The notes under the pieces were generated by a model. It was given only the letters and a program-made list of their open reading frames with translations, was not told the DNA's origin and ran no database searches. 64,000 bases of DNA from Agroathelia rolfsii. Its lineage: Eukaryota > Basidiomycota > Agaricomycetes > Amylocorticiales > Amylocorticiaceae. Below, in pieces: positions 45,981 through 59,010 of the stretch. How positions within the stretch are numbered: position 1 is the first letter of the stretch; each line of letters opens with the position of its first letter. Location of the stretch: assembly GCA_018343915.1 (NCBI GenBank), contig JABRWF010000001.1, positions 5,722,595 through 5,786,594 on the forward strand, given 5' to 3'. The position numbers and the translations under genes are program-made.

Positions 45981-47251
45981 TGTTATGAGTTCACTAACCT
46001 TAGCCCAATTTTTCTTTTATTTTTCCTTTATTTTATCCCTTCTTTTTATTGATAGTTAAGTAGTACTACTTAGGTTAGAGTTTAGGTCATGTGATTTGTA
46101 CATTATATGACTATTACTATATCAACCTTATTATGTACACCTGTAGACTTTAGACTATTGTCTTTGTCTACAGGTGAGTAACCTATATATTTCTACTTTA
46201 CTTCAATTTAACTTTGTCTACAGTTCCTTTCTCAGCATCACTAAGAAGTGTGAAGCTAACCTAGAGAGGTAGCTAGCCCAGAGAGGTAGCTAGGCCAGGT
46301 GGATAAGGAGTCCAGCCTTAAGGCCATCTTAGTGAGAGTGTCAAGAGCTACCTTTGCAGCTAGCTTGGGTGATGCAGCGATGCCCCTGGAGCGCTAGTTG
46401 CTAAGCGGCTCACTACCAGATGGCAGCCCTGTAGGTTTGTGGAGTCGCCTCTTTGATATCTCAGGGCTTGCGGTGATACGGGTGACATGGCGAGCAGGCA
46501 TGGCGTATGGCAAGTTGGTGCAGATGTTCCGGCGAGATCGAGCGTAGGCGGAGAGATCAAGCAGGAAGAGAAAAGCTAGACGAGATACTCGAGGACGCTC
46601 AAGTCCACAGGTTGACCGCTGGCTATGCAGTGGGTGTAGGCTGGGTTAGGGTGATACACACTTAATTTTCCGACTACTGTAACTACTACATCAGGTACAG
46701 TACATATATACGAAGTACAGTAGTCGAGAAAATGATAAATAAAGAAAGGGATGAAAAACAATAGAAACAATAAGGAATAGCACGTGCCGCACGCTCTGGT
46801 AGTCGTGCCATACTGTGCACAAAGGCGGAGGTGCATTCCTTTGGAACCATTGGCGGTCTGATCGTCGATCAGAGCGTGATCATAGGGGAGAACCAAGCGC
46901 AATCTTCCCAGATAGGAAGGATCCGCTGGTAAGGGCACATGGCAACTCGGGGATTGACATCAAAAGGTATTGTTGTCATGTGGAACGCTCTGATGGACAG
47001 AAGCATACTGATGATGGGAAGGAAGTGCGAGGGGCGGCCTTGCACATGGCTCCGGGGAAATGTTGGCGGACACATTGGAAATGCTTCTGATGCACGGGGT
47101 ACGCGGCGACTCAGAAGGGAGGGCATTGCCGATAACTCTGTTGTAAATGTTTGCGTGTGTCGATGTGTGCAATCGGGACGTTTGGCAGCCCGGTGCGTTG
47201 GTGGGTTGTGACAGAGAGCATGAGTGGTGTTGGGAGGGGGACCTCCTGATA
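45981..47251 (+). mobile_element. LTR family I (copy I2), with nested D9
   Basis: TGTTATGAGTTCAC to GACCTCCTGATA (final CA changed to TA). Net 391 bp. No matching 5-bp flanks, because the right side joins unrelated sequence L; probably recombined. Confidence 0.82.
46339..47213 (-). mobile_element. Solo LTR, family D (copy D9)
   Basis: 875 bp with GAGAG on both sides (46334-46338, 47214-47218), inside LTR-I2. Confidence 0.94.
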
Positions 47252-48096
47252 TTACAATAGTCTCACCACTTTCCCTTTGCCTAGTATGTCTTTGTGACTA
47301 CCAGAAGTTGTGATTGGCACAGTTGGTGTTGATTAGTGCCATCAATGTGATTTTAGTGCAGGGATGTTGCTTGGCATGGAAATGTGCGCAACCTCTTGCA
47401 CAATCACTTTTTCCTCATCATTTCACTCTACTCCGTCAATCCTAAGGCCTAGGGCCTTCTAGGATTTTTCCCGCATTTTTATATATTTTCTATGGACTAT
47501 AGTGGATCAAACACAAGTGCACGGCTGCTGCCTTGAGTTGGCAGCAGGGCTCCTAGATTCTTCCGTGCACCCTGCACAATGTAGCCCTCACGCTTGGGCA
47601 CTCTCTTACTCACTCCAACTGCTTTTGACATTATGTCTAGCTTTTTTATTTCTCTCTAGCAACTCTGTGTCTGGAATCGGTAGGTAGGGACCCTCTGGTC
47701 ACCAAGCACCACCTTTCTTTTGCCTTGATGCTGCTCTAAATACCGCCGACACTTGCACAAACAAGATTGAGCAGAAGTGCTCATCCTACCTCAATCTCGT
47801 CTACTGGCTGTTGACCTCAAATCAACTGGCGATTTTGCATACTACACATACCGTTGGGAGGACTTGCATGCAAGACCATGTGCACGCCATTTGTGAGAAG
47901 ATAGGCTGGCATAAGCAAGATCTGCACATGCTGCCCCCTCCTGTGTCAAGGCTTACGCACTTGACTCTACCAAAAGACACAACCCACTTGTAAGGTACGT
48001 GGGCGGGCTGTAAAGCCGGGTTTTACGTGTGCAACTTGTTTGGTATTTGATCAGACACCCACATGCTCCCGTTGCTACCTTTTGTAATAGGATACT

Positions 48097-49154
48097 TGTT
48101 GATAAACGTTAGTGGTATGGTGTAATGTAGACTACTTGTAGTCCACTAGTTACCTATAGAAAAGACAATACACTTACTTATTAGAAAAGGTATGGTCTGT
48201 TTGATGATAGGTAAAGGCAAGTTAAAACCTATATGTGTAAAAGCGGTTAGTAACTGTTTACACCTAAGATAAGATCTGTTATCTAGCCAGTGTCTCGTAA
48301 GAACACTTACTTTATACTCCTTTAGAGTAAGGCTTTGATAAACTGTCTTTTGTAGACTTTGTAAGTCTGTTAGTGAAGTTAGTAGTGTGAGCTAGTCCTT
48401 AGACTATTTAACTCACTTATTTCTGATGAAATAACTTGTCATTTCCAGCCGATTTCGCTGGTGCTTATATAATACAAAATATTCTAATTTCTACAAGATT
48501 AGTAAGCCATTCCAGTGCTTATCTAATCCGCTTAGTAAGAAAAGTTGCTTACAAATCTGCTTATAAATCAGCTTAGTAATATTCCTATTTGCTGAATAAT
48601 ATGCTTGGTAAGTAGTTTGTGCGCTTGGTAAGCAATCTGTGTGCTTAGTCAGTAATTTGTATAGTATTAGTAAGTAAAGATGTCCATTTATCTCAATATC
48701 CTATTATTAGATCTGTATTAGTAATATTTTATAAACATTACTAATATCATGGGCTTGCTTAGTAAATATTTTGGTAATTTATAAGCAAGGATCTAGGGCA
48801 TGAAAAATCATTTAGTTATATTCACAATGGATGTTGAGAAATGAATATTTAAATGGAATTGTTTAATATTTATGGAAAAGATATTCAGAATTGATAAAGT
48901 CAAGTGACTTCAGATAAGATAATCTTATCTCTGATAAGATTAGATATAATAGAATATCGAAAATATTAAATAAATGAATATATGCATATTATTTCAATGA
49001 ATATATGCATGTAAAGAATTGTTAATATCTCAACAACGAACGGTTGTAAAATCGTGAAATAAATAATCATGTATGATATGATGTTAGATGATTATTTGAA
49101 GTATTCATTGGAATTATTGGAAAGATATGAAGACTGTAAATATTCAATCTTTCA
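48097..49154. mobile_element. Putative AT-rich solo LTR, family J
   Basis: 1058 bp from TGTTGATAAACG to CAATCTTTCA, flanked by ATACT (48092-48096) and ACACT (49155-49159), one mismatch. Removing it restores LTR-A3 to the family length. Very AT-rich, with many GCTTAGTAAG/CTTGGTAAG motifs at 48480-48780. No coding capacity seen. Only copy in the window. Confidence 0.72.
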
Positions 49155-49484
49155 ACACTCGTAATCCCTACTTTGCTAAGATCGTGGTTGGTACTCTAGC
49201 CAAGGGCTTCCCGTGTACTCTCTTCACGTCAAATAGGTTTTATAAGTATTTCTTACTGAGGATAGGCGGCTTAGCCCTCCGTGGTCTACGTAATGTCTGC
49301 TAGGACTTATTACTGCCTAGGCCTAAATGAATAGGGCTTTTGTATCACGCGCAAATGCCTCCGTGTATTGAGGGCTTATTGACTTATTGCCTTCTTATAA
49401 TAAGGCCTACGTGTATTCCTACTAAGTTGCCTTTAAGACCTTATACTTAATAAGAGGGTAGAGAGAGATGGGGTGGGCTAGGAC

Positions 49485-49679
49485 TGTTGGTATAGGCAAT
49501 CCATTGTCTCAAAGGGAGTGACGTAGTCACAGTCACGCAGAGCGTGACCATAGACATTAGGTAGCCATGCGTCACTTTTGTACTACTCATCTGTTTGTCC
49601 GCGTACCGCGTCCATGTACAACGACAAGCGGAATACTATCTAGCTTTACACCATGCTGGCTGGCTCGCTTTTATGAACA
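49485..49679 (+). repeat. 5' terminal repeat of TRIM-like element
   Basis: 195 bp, TGTTGGTATAGG to TTATGAACA. Confidence 0.9.
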
Positions 49680-50952
49680 CAAACGGATCCGTGTAGCAGC
49701 ACGTAAAATTGCATATCACCTGGTCACTCAGTAGATGAACGGCCGTCTGACCAGGCAGTGAGCCGCAAGTTCTCGCGACCTCAGGTCTTTCACTAGCTCC
49801 TGGGGAGCCTATCATACACTCGTATGCCAGCGCCGTCATTAGGGAGGCCCATGCCCCCTAATCCTCCTTCTAGAATGTGACAGGACTCAAGACCGGGTCA
49901 CCACCTCACCCGCATTGCAACCAAGCACCATCATGCGGAGCAGCTGACCTCTGAGCAACCCAAAAGCCGTCAAGTTAGGCACAGCCAACCGCTGAACGAG
50001 CATGGGGCTGACAAGTCTTGCCTGCTATATGGATGCATTGGAACTCGCCGCAAGCATGTTACTGCCAAAGCAGTATTGTTACGCAGAGCATAGGACCGCT
50101 AAGCGACCCGCGCCGTTAAGTCAGGCACGACCGACCTCTGAACGAGCAAACAGGGCCGACAAGTCAAGCTCGCTATACGAATGCACTAGCAGAACACCAG
50201 AGCAGGGGGTGCCACCGCACATACATGACGACGACGGCCATTCCATTGTCATGTTGAATTCTCTCCACCATCACTAGTCTTAGACACAGCACACTCGGCG
50301 CGTGTCTATCACTTCATTTACCTTCTCCCTAGGCTTCACACAAATACAAACCAAGCCACCACCCAGCACAGGCGCAGGAGACAACGGCAGGCACGTCCGC
50401 CGTTATACTGCGTACATCCGCCGTCAAGAGGCGTCGAGCCATGTACGCAACCCCAGCCATACAAACGAGCTGCGGATATGACAAAGACGATGGATCACGC
50501 ATATAGGACGAGCATAGACACCAGCGGGGGTGCCTTACGGACACGACGGCGATGGCCATTCCATCGTCGTGTTACCTCTATTCATCATGAAGCCCTGGGC
50601 ATGCCGCTAACCAGCGCATGCCTACTTTATTCATTTCCATCACCTCCCATCACGGGCTCTCAAGCCAAATGCGCCACGTAGGATCAACCATGTATAGCGC
50701 AACATGGGTGACAGGCCCAGCATAGAACCTACAAGCAGGGGGTGCTGGCACCCATAGGGACCAGCCCCTAGGCGGTCCAGGCCCGGATGCGAGCGGATGC
50801 AAGCGCACATTTTTTTGGCGCATTTTTTATTCTTTCTCATTCCACTTCTAATTCCTTCTACATCATTACAACCTACATCTACCCTACATATATAGATCTC
50901 CTTTTCTTTTAGGTGGATTTTCTTAGGGATACATGCATGGATTGAGGGGGTG

Positions 50953-51147
50953 TGTTGGTATAGGCAATCCATTGTCTCAAAGGGAGTGACGTAGTCACAG
51001 TCACGCGGAGCATGACCATAGACATTAGGTAGCCATGCGTCACTTTTGGACTAATCATCCGTTTGTCCGCGTACCGCGTCCATGTACAACGACAAGCGGA
51101 ATACTATCTAGCTTTACACCATGCTGGCTGGCTCGCTTTTATGAACA
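50953..51147 (+). repeat. 3' terminal repeat of TRIM-like element
   Basis: 195 bp direct repeat of 49485-49679. Confidence 0.9.
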
Positions 51148-52091
51148 AGGACGTGTAAGCCTGAAGGCAAAATATATTAGTGAATTATGTAAGGGATACA
51201 AGAGGGGGGTTGCCCTTACCTGAAGGTAAAAAGGTCGAAGCTAAGGTTCAGGTAAGGGTTACATGCTTGTATTTATACATAAATGAAAGGGCCCGTGCGC
51301 AGCCTCGATGGTCTGTGCACAGCCGGGGTTCATAAGCAAGATCGTGTCAAATGCAGGGGCAGTGCTTTATGACTAAGTCCGATGAGCAACCAATCGGAGT
51401 GATGAGTCTAGTACTCCTTAGTAATCGCACAGTGATCAGAATGACCCTGGTTCCTGAGTCTAGACCTTTTGATGAAAAGGAATGATCTAGACTCCGCCTT
51501 CCTAATATACTCTTGTCACGAGCACTCCTGTCATGTGGGGCTAACACAGCCAGTCACACACGTGTCAAGATGTCGCCTGCAAGGTATTTCGTCCATAACT
51601 TGGTCAAATAAAATCGCAAAAATATAATAAAAATATGTACATGTCCGTAAAGAAAATGCGAAAAATCTCCAACTCATAACATCCTGGTTCAATAAGCTGT
51701 CGGTCTCAAAACGACGGGCTTTTGCTTACAGGCCGTATACGTCATAGGCAGGGCTGGTACGCACACTCATTGCCGCCATTGGCATACACGTACGCTGCCA
51801 CCATCCATACCACTTGATTGCCATGGTTGCGCGTGCATAATTTTGCACAGATTCATACATGCAACAGCAAACAAATCACCGGCCGTTGATTTCTATATCG
51901 ACCAGTGATTGCTCGCACAACACATGCATGACCAAGCGTATGCATGATCGGTCACAGTTGCCATTGTCATCATCATTCCCTACCACCGCCGCCATCTTTG
52001 TCATGGGTCACTCATGACTCAAACCAACCAAACACATCTAGCCTAGGAAGGCTAGGCAAAGGGGGGGGGTACTACTGATATCTTTAATCTC

Positions 52092-52966
52092 TGTTACAAC
52101 CCACCAATACACCTGGCCGCCAAACGTCCCGATCGCATACATTGACACACGCAAACATCTATGACAGAGTCACCAGCGACACCCTCCCTTCTGAGTCACC
52201 GTGTACTCCGTGCATCGGAAGCATTTCTGATGTGTCCGCCGATGTTTCTCCGGAGCCATGTGCATGGCCGCCCTTCGTGCTTCTCCTCCATCATCGATGC
52301 GCTTCTGTCCATCAGAGCATTCCACATGCCGACTGGACTTCTCAAAGACATTCCCCAAGTCGCCATGTGTCCCCACCAGCGGATCCTTCCTATCTAGGAT
52401 GATCGCGCTTAGTTCTCTCCATGATCGCGCTCTGATCGATGATCAGACCACCGATGGTTCCGAAGGAAGGCACCCCTGCCTTTGTGCACAGCGTGGCACA
52501 ACTACCAGAGTGCGCGGCGCACGCTATTCCTTATTGTTCTTATTGTTTTCCCTTCATTTCTTTATTTATCATTTTCTCAACTACTATACTTAGTATATAT
52601 ATACTGTACCTGATGTAGTAGATACAGTAGTCAGAAAATTAAGTGTGTTCAGCCCTAAACAAGCTCTACACCCGCTGCATAGCCAGCGGTCAACCTCTGG
52701 ACTCAAGCGTCCTCGAGTATCTTGTCTAGTTTCCTGTCTCCTGCTTGATCTCTCTGTTCTACGCTTGATCTCGCCGGACCACCCGTGCAACTTGCCGTGC
52801 GCCATGATTGCTTGCCGCGTCACCCGTATTGCCACAAGCCCTGAGATATCAAAGAGGCAACTCCACAAACCCACAGGGCTGCCATCCAGCAGTGAGTTGC
52901 TTAGCAGTTAGCGCCCCAGGGGTATCGCTGCACCGCCCGAGCTAGCTGCGAAGGCAGCTCTTGACA
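52092..52966 (+). mobile_element. Solo LTR, family D (copy D10)
   Basis: 875 bp, TGTTACAACCCACC to GCAGCTCTTGACA, with ATCTC on both sides (52087-52091, 52967-52971). Confidence 0.95.
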
Positions 52967-53627
52967 ATCTCCCCCAGTAGGGAGGTGTAACTCATGTTTA
53001 AAGACCTAGAGGCAAGGTCTCCCACTGTTTCATGAAGGCTTCCATGCAACATATAATTACTGGTATTCTTTAAAGTCCCTTTGCTAGATGGGACATGCTG
53101 TCTTGGACTAGACACAATTCTTTATACTCCCTGATCCTAGGAGTCCATGTTCACACATCATGGTAACACATGCTTTCACTTAGTATTATACTCCCTTAGA
53201 GCATGGAGTCATAGCATATCTCCTTAACCTTGGGGTCCAGGTATAATAATTCAAAGATGATGATGGGGGGGTAAAACACACAAGAGAGAGAGTGGGAGAT
53301 GAGAACTTTCAGGTGTAAGTGAGAATGACTTAGAGGGCAAAAGGTGGTCAAGCTGGATTGCAAAGGCCCCAAGGACAGGCCTCTATATACTGTTTATAAG
53401 TACTCTAAGAATAGTCCTTAACTCCACTTCAAGGGAAATAGAAGAAAGGAAAGAGAAAGGATCAGAGGAGTTAGAACAGAAGTACAGTATGGGAAAGATC
53501 AAAGATGAGAGAAGTATCAAAGATGGGAGAAGCAAATCAATGATGTACATCAGAAGATCAGGAAGCAAACCCAAATGAAGTATAGTACCATATGAACAAA
53601 GCAGCAATAAACCCAAAATAAAGAAAT

Positions 53628-55379
53628 TGTCATGACCCGCCAACGCACCCGGCTGCCAAACGTCCCAATCGTACACATCGATATTCACTAACACTTATGA
53701 CAGAGTCACCGGCAACGTCCTCCCTTCTAAGTTGCCATGTATCCCGTGCATTGGACACATTTCCGATGTGTCCACTGACATTTCCCCGGAGCCATGTGCA
53801 AGGCTGCCCTTCACGCTTCCTTCCCATCACTGGCACGCTTCTGTCCATCAGAGCGCTCCACATGACAACAACACCTTTCAATGTCAATCCCCAAGTTGCC
53901 ATGTGCCCTCACCAGTGGATTCTTCCTATCTGAGAAGATCGTGCTTGGTTCTCCCCTATGATCATGCTCTGATCAACAATTAGACTACCAATGGTTCCAA
54001 AGGAATGCACCTCCGCCTTCATGCACAGTATGGCATGACTACCAGAGCGCGCGGTGCGCGCTATTCCTTATTGTTTCTATTGTTTTTCATCCCTTTCTTT
54101 ATTTATCATTTTTGCAACTACTGTACTTTGTATATATGTACTATACCTGATGTAGTAGTTACAGTAGTCGGAAAATTAAGTGTGTTTGGCCCTAAATAAG
54201 CCCTACACCTGCTGCATAGCCAGCGGTCAACCTGTGGACTCGAGCGTCCTCGAGTATCTTGTTCTGTTCTCTCCCTCTATGTCAAGAGCTGCCTTTGCAG
54301 CTAGCTCGGGCAGTGCGGCAATGCCCCTGGGGCGCTAACTGCTGAGCGACTCACTGCCGAATGGCAGCCTTGTGGGTTTGTAGAGTCGCCTCTTCAATAT
54401 CTCGGAGCTTGCGGCGATACGGGTGACGCGGCGAGTAGTCACGGCGTACGGCAAGTTGAGCGGGTGTTCCGGCGAGATTGAGCGTAGGGCGGAGAGATCA
54501 AGCAAGAAGAGAAGAGCTAGATGAGATACTCGAGGACGCTTGAGTCCACAGGTTGACCGCTGGCTATGCAGCGGGTGTAGGCTGGGTTAGGGCGATACAC
54601 ACTTAATTTTCCGACTACTGTATCTACTACATCAAGTACAGTACTATATACTAGAATACAGTAGTCACAGAAAGATAAATAAAGAAATGGGTGAAAACAA
54701 TAAAGACAATAGGTAATAGCGCGCGCCGTGCGCTCTGGTAGTTGTGCCATGCTGTGCATGAAGTCGGGATGCGTTCCTTCAGAACCATCGGCGGTCTGAT
54801 CGTCGATCAGAGCGTGATTGTGGGGAGAGCCAAGTGCGATCTTCCCAGATAGGAAGGATCCGCTGGTGAGGACACATGGCGACTCGGGGATTGGCATTGA
54901 GAAGGGTAGTCGGCATGTGGAACACTCTGATGGACAGAAGCGCATCGATGATGGGAAGGAAGCGCGGGAAGGCGCTGTGTACATGGCTCCGGAGAAACGT
55001 TGGCGGACACATCGGAAACGCTTCCAATGCACGGGATACGCGGCGACTCAGAAGGGAGGGCATCGCCGGTGGCTCCGTCGTAAGTGTTCGCGTGTGTCGA
55101 TGTGTGTGATTGGGACGTTCGGCGGCCGGGTGCGTTGGCGGGTCGTGACACTCTGGCTTGTCATCCCTGTTCTATGCTTGATCTTGCCAGACCACCCGCT
55201 CAATTTGCCGTACGCCGTGCCTGCTTGCTGCGTCACCCGTATTGCCGCAAGCCCCAAGATATCGAAGAGGCGACTCCACGAACCCACAGGGCTGCCATCC
55301 GGCAGTGAGTTGCTTAGCAGTTAGCACTCCAGGGGCATTGCCGCACTGCCCGAGCTAGCTGCAAAGGCAGCTCTTGACA
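53628..55379 (+). repeat. 5' LTR of D element copy 2 (D11)
   Basis: TGTCATGACCCGCC to GCAGCTCTTGACA, net 876 bp after removing D12 (54280-55150). Confidence 0.93.
54280..55150 (-). mobile_element. Solo LTR, family D (copy D12), inside the D 5' LTR
   Basis: 871 bp in reverse orientation. Flanks CTCTA (54275-54279) and CTCTG (55151-55155), one mismatch. Confidence 0.92.
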
Positions 55380-55793
55380 GTATTTTCCGACTATCCTTTC
55401 ATTTGCCCCCCCTTTTTCTTCTACCTGACCTTGAGTCAGAAAATCCTGCCTAACAGTATTTTCCGACTACTATCTTAATCATCTTTTTATTGTCTTCATT
55501 ATGTTTCTGCGACAAGACCTTTCATCTTCATATTTCTCTGTAGTCTTGTCATTTCCTTGTATTCACATTCATTTTGGACTATGCTATACTTTGATAGTAT
55601 TTTGCATCATTATTTATTCCCTTGACAAGACTCCCTTATGTTTCCTCCTTCTCTGCTTGTCATGATCTTTCCCTAGCCTTAGTGCCTGTTGTTTTTCTAT
55701 TTCTATATTTTCCTTTTCACACATTTGGACGTCGATGCAGGATGTATTTAGCGGCTGTGAGCCGCGGCGACTACGACAGATATACAACACCAA

Positions 55794-56725
55794 CTAGTGA
55801 GAGGGCGAAGATGCGCCGGAGCCTTTGGCAACATCCTCCTCATCGCCCTTTCCCTCCTCGTTCTTGTCCGCTACCTTGCCCTCATCCTCCTTAGGTCACT
55901 CTTCCATCCCCTCCTCGTCGACCTCTCCTAGCACCTTCCCAGCATCTTCATCCCTCACTATGCCGGAAGGTCCGGTGATCGACTCCGCAACCAACTCCTC
56001 TACTGAGGATGGCTCGACGGCCTCGACGTGCTGCACGCCGGCATCTCCGCTTGCTGCTTGTCCCGCTAATCCACCTGCGATGGTCTCCAGGACCTCAGTG
56101 ATCCTCTCCAGGGCGCTCAGTAGCCCCACGACAAGGGGGTTGTTTACTCCCAACCCATTCCTGGGCCCAACGAGGTCGATCCCATTGTATTTGAGGTGGC
56201 TAGCCTGGCACGGTACGCATTTGGCCCCACCATCTCACGGCCACTTGCAGGCCTTGGATCATTGTTGGCATGTGTCGCATGCCTGCCCAATTGCTATTAA
56301 GGAAAATAGTAGTTTTTGTTTTATTTTGGAGGACTTACCACAGGAGGCAACGGCTCCGTTGCCCTTTGCTTCGTTGCGGGGGCCTCGATCTCAATGACTT
56401 TGGCATCGCCAGCGCGCTTGCGTGCCTTGCCACCTTCAGGCATTATGCGGGCAGGTTTCCACCACTCCGCCTGCTTTGCCGTCTCAGCCTTGCACTGCTT
56501 CTCAGCCTCTACCTTGCATTGTCGCTCCTCCTCCTCCTGTTTTTTCTTCTCTTCTGCCGCACACTCCACTGCTTCGCGCTTTCGACGTGCTGCATCTTGC
56601 TCTTCACGCAGACGCGCCATCATCTCCTCGTGCTCGCGCATCTGGCGCTTGAGCTCTTCTTCATGGTCAATATCAGAGCTAGGAGCTCTGGCCTTGCCTT
56701 TTCCCTTATTATTACAAGGAGCCAT
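55794..56725 (-). pseudogene. 'K' gene copy 2: coiled-coil and Cys-rich protein, antisense inside D element
   Basis: ATG at 56725 (MAPCNNKGKGKARAPSSDID). Exon 1 (to 56339) is fully open: a Lys/Gly-rich start, then about 75 residues of Glu/Arg/Lys/Ala-rich coiled coil, then IMPEGGKARKRA. The intron is 56338-56294 (GTAAGTCC...TTAATAG). Exon 2 has, in one frame, ACDTCQQ, KACKWP and AKCVPCQASHLK, a paired-Cys pattern suggesting zinc binding, interrupted by two TGA codons at expected Trp positions. A Leu/Val-rich segment (PLVVGLLSALERITEVLE) and an acidic tail ending at TAG 55794-55796 follow; one TGA sits in the tail. The exon 1 to exon 2 frame does not join cleanly. About 295 codons. I do not recognise a named family; DNA-binding or a captured host gene are guesses. 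Confidence 0.6.
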
Positions 56726-59010
56726 GGTTATATTGAAGCAAGAGTTGTTTGTACAGTCACAGCATCACGCGGTCTGCAAAAAAGTTTTTCTTCCATGACA
56801 CTATTGCGTACGCGTCATACGCCGCACAGCCCAATTGGCAATTGAAGCGGCTCCAGACATACGCACACAACACGCCGCGTGACCCAACAGCACCATCATT
56901 GATTTCGACGTGTGGAGGAAGTTACCCTTTTGCGTTCATCTTCCTGTATATTCTTGTTTCATACTGTGCACATCTTGTTTTATTTCCTGTGCATGTGGTT
57001 TATTTTGTTTTATTTTGCTTTTATTTCTTATTCATGGCATACATATGGAACGTTTTTCTTCTCCTTCTAGTATACTTGTATACTTTTCATCATCTTGTTT
57101 GACATTTCATACTTTGTTGTTTTTTCTTCCCTTGCCACATTTTGTTTGGCCATTTGTTTCTTCTCTTCATTTGGTATTTTGCACACATCCGCTATAGGGT
57201 ACTTGTACCGCTACACACTCACGCCGCATTTTCCAAACTGTGGTCTTTCATCAGGATCCGAATGCTTATCGCCGTGGTTCCCGATCAACTTTATTTTTTC
57301 ACTCCTTGGTATTGACAGTACCCCCCAAGCCTAGCCAGCTCCCGCCCTGGTTTGCCGAAGCCTATGACGCATACATTACTCGCCTCACTTGGCACCCGTT
57401 GGAGCCCCGAGCATGAAGTAAATTATCGCAACTAAAATCTTTGAACAACGCATGGCACCTACGCGTGCAATACCCCCCAGCCTTTGCAAAGCCACCTGAC
57501 AATGGACTTTGGATTTTTGTAAATATCAGCGGCAGCATAGTCTACCATCACAATGTGATGTTGTTGTGACACCATGCCAAAGATGTTTGCGATACTCTTG
57601 TCTCTGTTGAATACCTCGCCCGCTAACTTATCATGGATGAATGGAACATCCACCAAGTAGGGGGATACGCTCCCGCCGCCGTCCCCGCTCGTCTGTTTAT
57701 TCTTTTATCTTCACCTTCTTTTCCCACCTTGCACCTGTCCTTCAGCGTTCTCTAACGTCGTTGCCCGTCCCTTTGATACTTCTAGTATCGTCGCCCGCTT
57801 CCTTCAGCGCTCGTCAGCGTTGTCGCCCGATCCTTTAACGCTTTGTCACCATTGTCACCCATCTTCCCGGTTTTTGGACCGTCCGTCCTTCATGTCGGAT
57901 TTTCTTCTTGGGTTTGCACATTTTTCTTTTGTTTTTGTCTCCGCTCTTGGGCCTTTCGGTGAGCCACATACCTCTAGGTCGACCAACCCACGCAACGCAC
58001 CTTTCTGGTCACCATAGTAGAGGGAGTGCTTCATACTGGCCTCATGAGTACTGACAAATCAATCGACATTCGCCGCAATCTCCAATTGGATTTCCACATG
58101 TTGCCCGCCTCCAGCACCTTCCAGTGTTGTCACCCGTCCCTTCAACGCTCGATAGTATTGTCGCCCGTCCTTCAATGCTTCATAGCGTTGTCGCCCGTCT
58201 CTCCGGTCTTCGTACCATCCGTCTCTTTGTGCCGCAGCCTCCAAGAGGTTTACCACGCACATCGCCCGTTCCAGGAGCAAGCCCGTCATTTTATCCTTAG
58301 CGCTAGGTGCTTCGTCCATCAAAGGTTACGTTCTAACCTTTTTATTTTGTTTGTTTTTCAACATTTTATTCCTCTTCCCACTGTGTCCCTGCCATGTTCC
58401 TCTTGTTTTCATCTTTGTGTTTTCTTCTGCCCTTGTTGGTGTTTTCTTGTTTTTGCATTTTTGCATTTCTTCGCCATAATTGGCCGTCGCTCCACATCTT
58501 TGATGTGTTACTACTCCCCTTCCTTGGGTTAACCCCATACAATCATTTTTACACGTGCTCTTGCCGAGCACCCCGTTGCTTTTATTTTGTTTATAAAAAA
58601 TACACTTCACCATTCATCACATTAATCCTTTCAAGTTCCGGCTTTTCACCATTCATCGCCGGGAACCCCGATCTTTTTGCAACCCTTGTTATACTCCTTT
58701 TAATTCATTTTCACTTCCTTATGATTTTTTACTTTCCTCTATGCCTTGTGCATTTCCTTGTTAAATTTTAACTTTTGTTTTATTTTTACTTTCCCCTTTT
58801 ATGCGCCTTTACGCTGTTTTCCCTTTTAACTTCAATTTCTTGTGCTATTAAGTTCCTATTCTTTTTTCACTTGAAATTTGTTACTTTTTTACTTTTTACT
58901 TCTACTTTTTAACTTTCTCCTCTGGTTCGTCAAACCACACACCTACGGTGTCCCCTACGTCTGGAGTCTCAACTAGTCCTTCAAGGGCTTAGGACATAGT
59001 AGGGGGATAC
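56726..59010. other. D-element interior upstream of K: no gene, degenerate repeats
   Basis: 56730-57200 is T-rich DNA shared with copy 1 (10071-10590) and may hold the K promoter. Beyond this I see no credible gene. 57725-57880 and 58105-58215 contain imperfect tandem units around CGTTGTCGCCCGTCCTTCAACGC. Purine tracts resembling the 3' PPT recur at 57656-57668 (identical 13-mer) and near 58015. 58700-58920 is T-rich. Confidence 0.6.

Larger units (their letters stand above)
49485..51147 (+). mobile_element. TRIM-like miniature LTR element
   Basis: 1663 bp with two 195-bp terminal direct repeats (49485-49679, 50953-51147) that differ at about five sites, flanked by AGGAC on both sides (49480-49484, 51148-51152). 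The repeats start TGTTGGTATAGG and end TTATGAACA. A purine run (GAGGGGG, 50944-50950) lies just before the right repeat, as a polypurine tract should. The 1273-bp interior has no gag or pol similarity. This is the layout of terminal-repeat retrotransposons in miniature, mobilised in trans. Confidence 0.85.
47944..51681 (-). mobile_element. Solo LTR, family A (copy A3), with nested LTR-J and TRIM element
   Basis: TGTCAAGGCTTACG to CCAACTCATAACA with TCCTG on both sides (47939-47943, 51682-51686). Net 1007 bp, equal to A5. Confidence 0.95.

Noticed and set aside
50002..50277. Short frames inside the TRIM-like element
   Set aside because: No similarity to gag, pol or known domains; lengths expected by chance.
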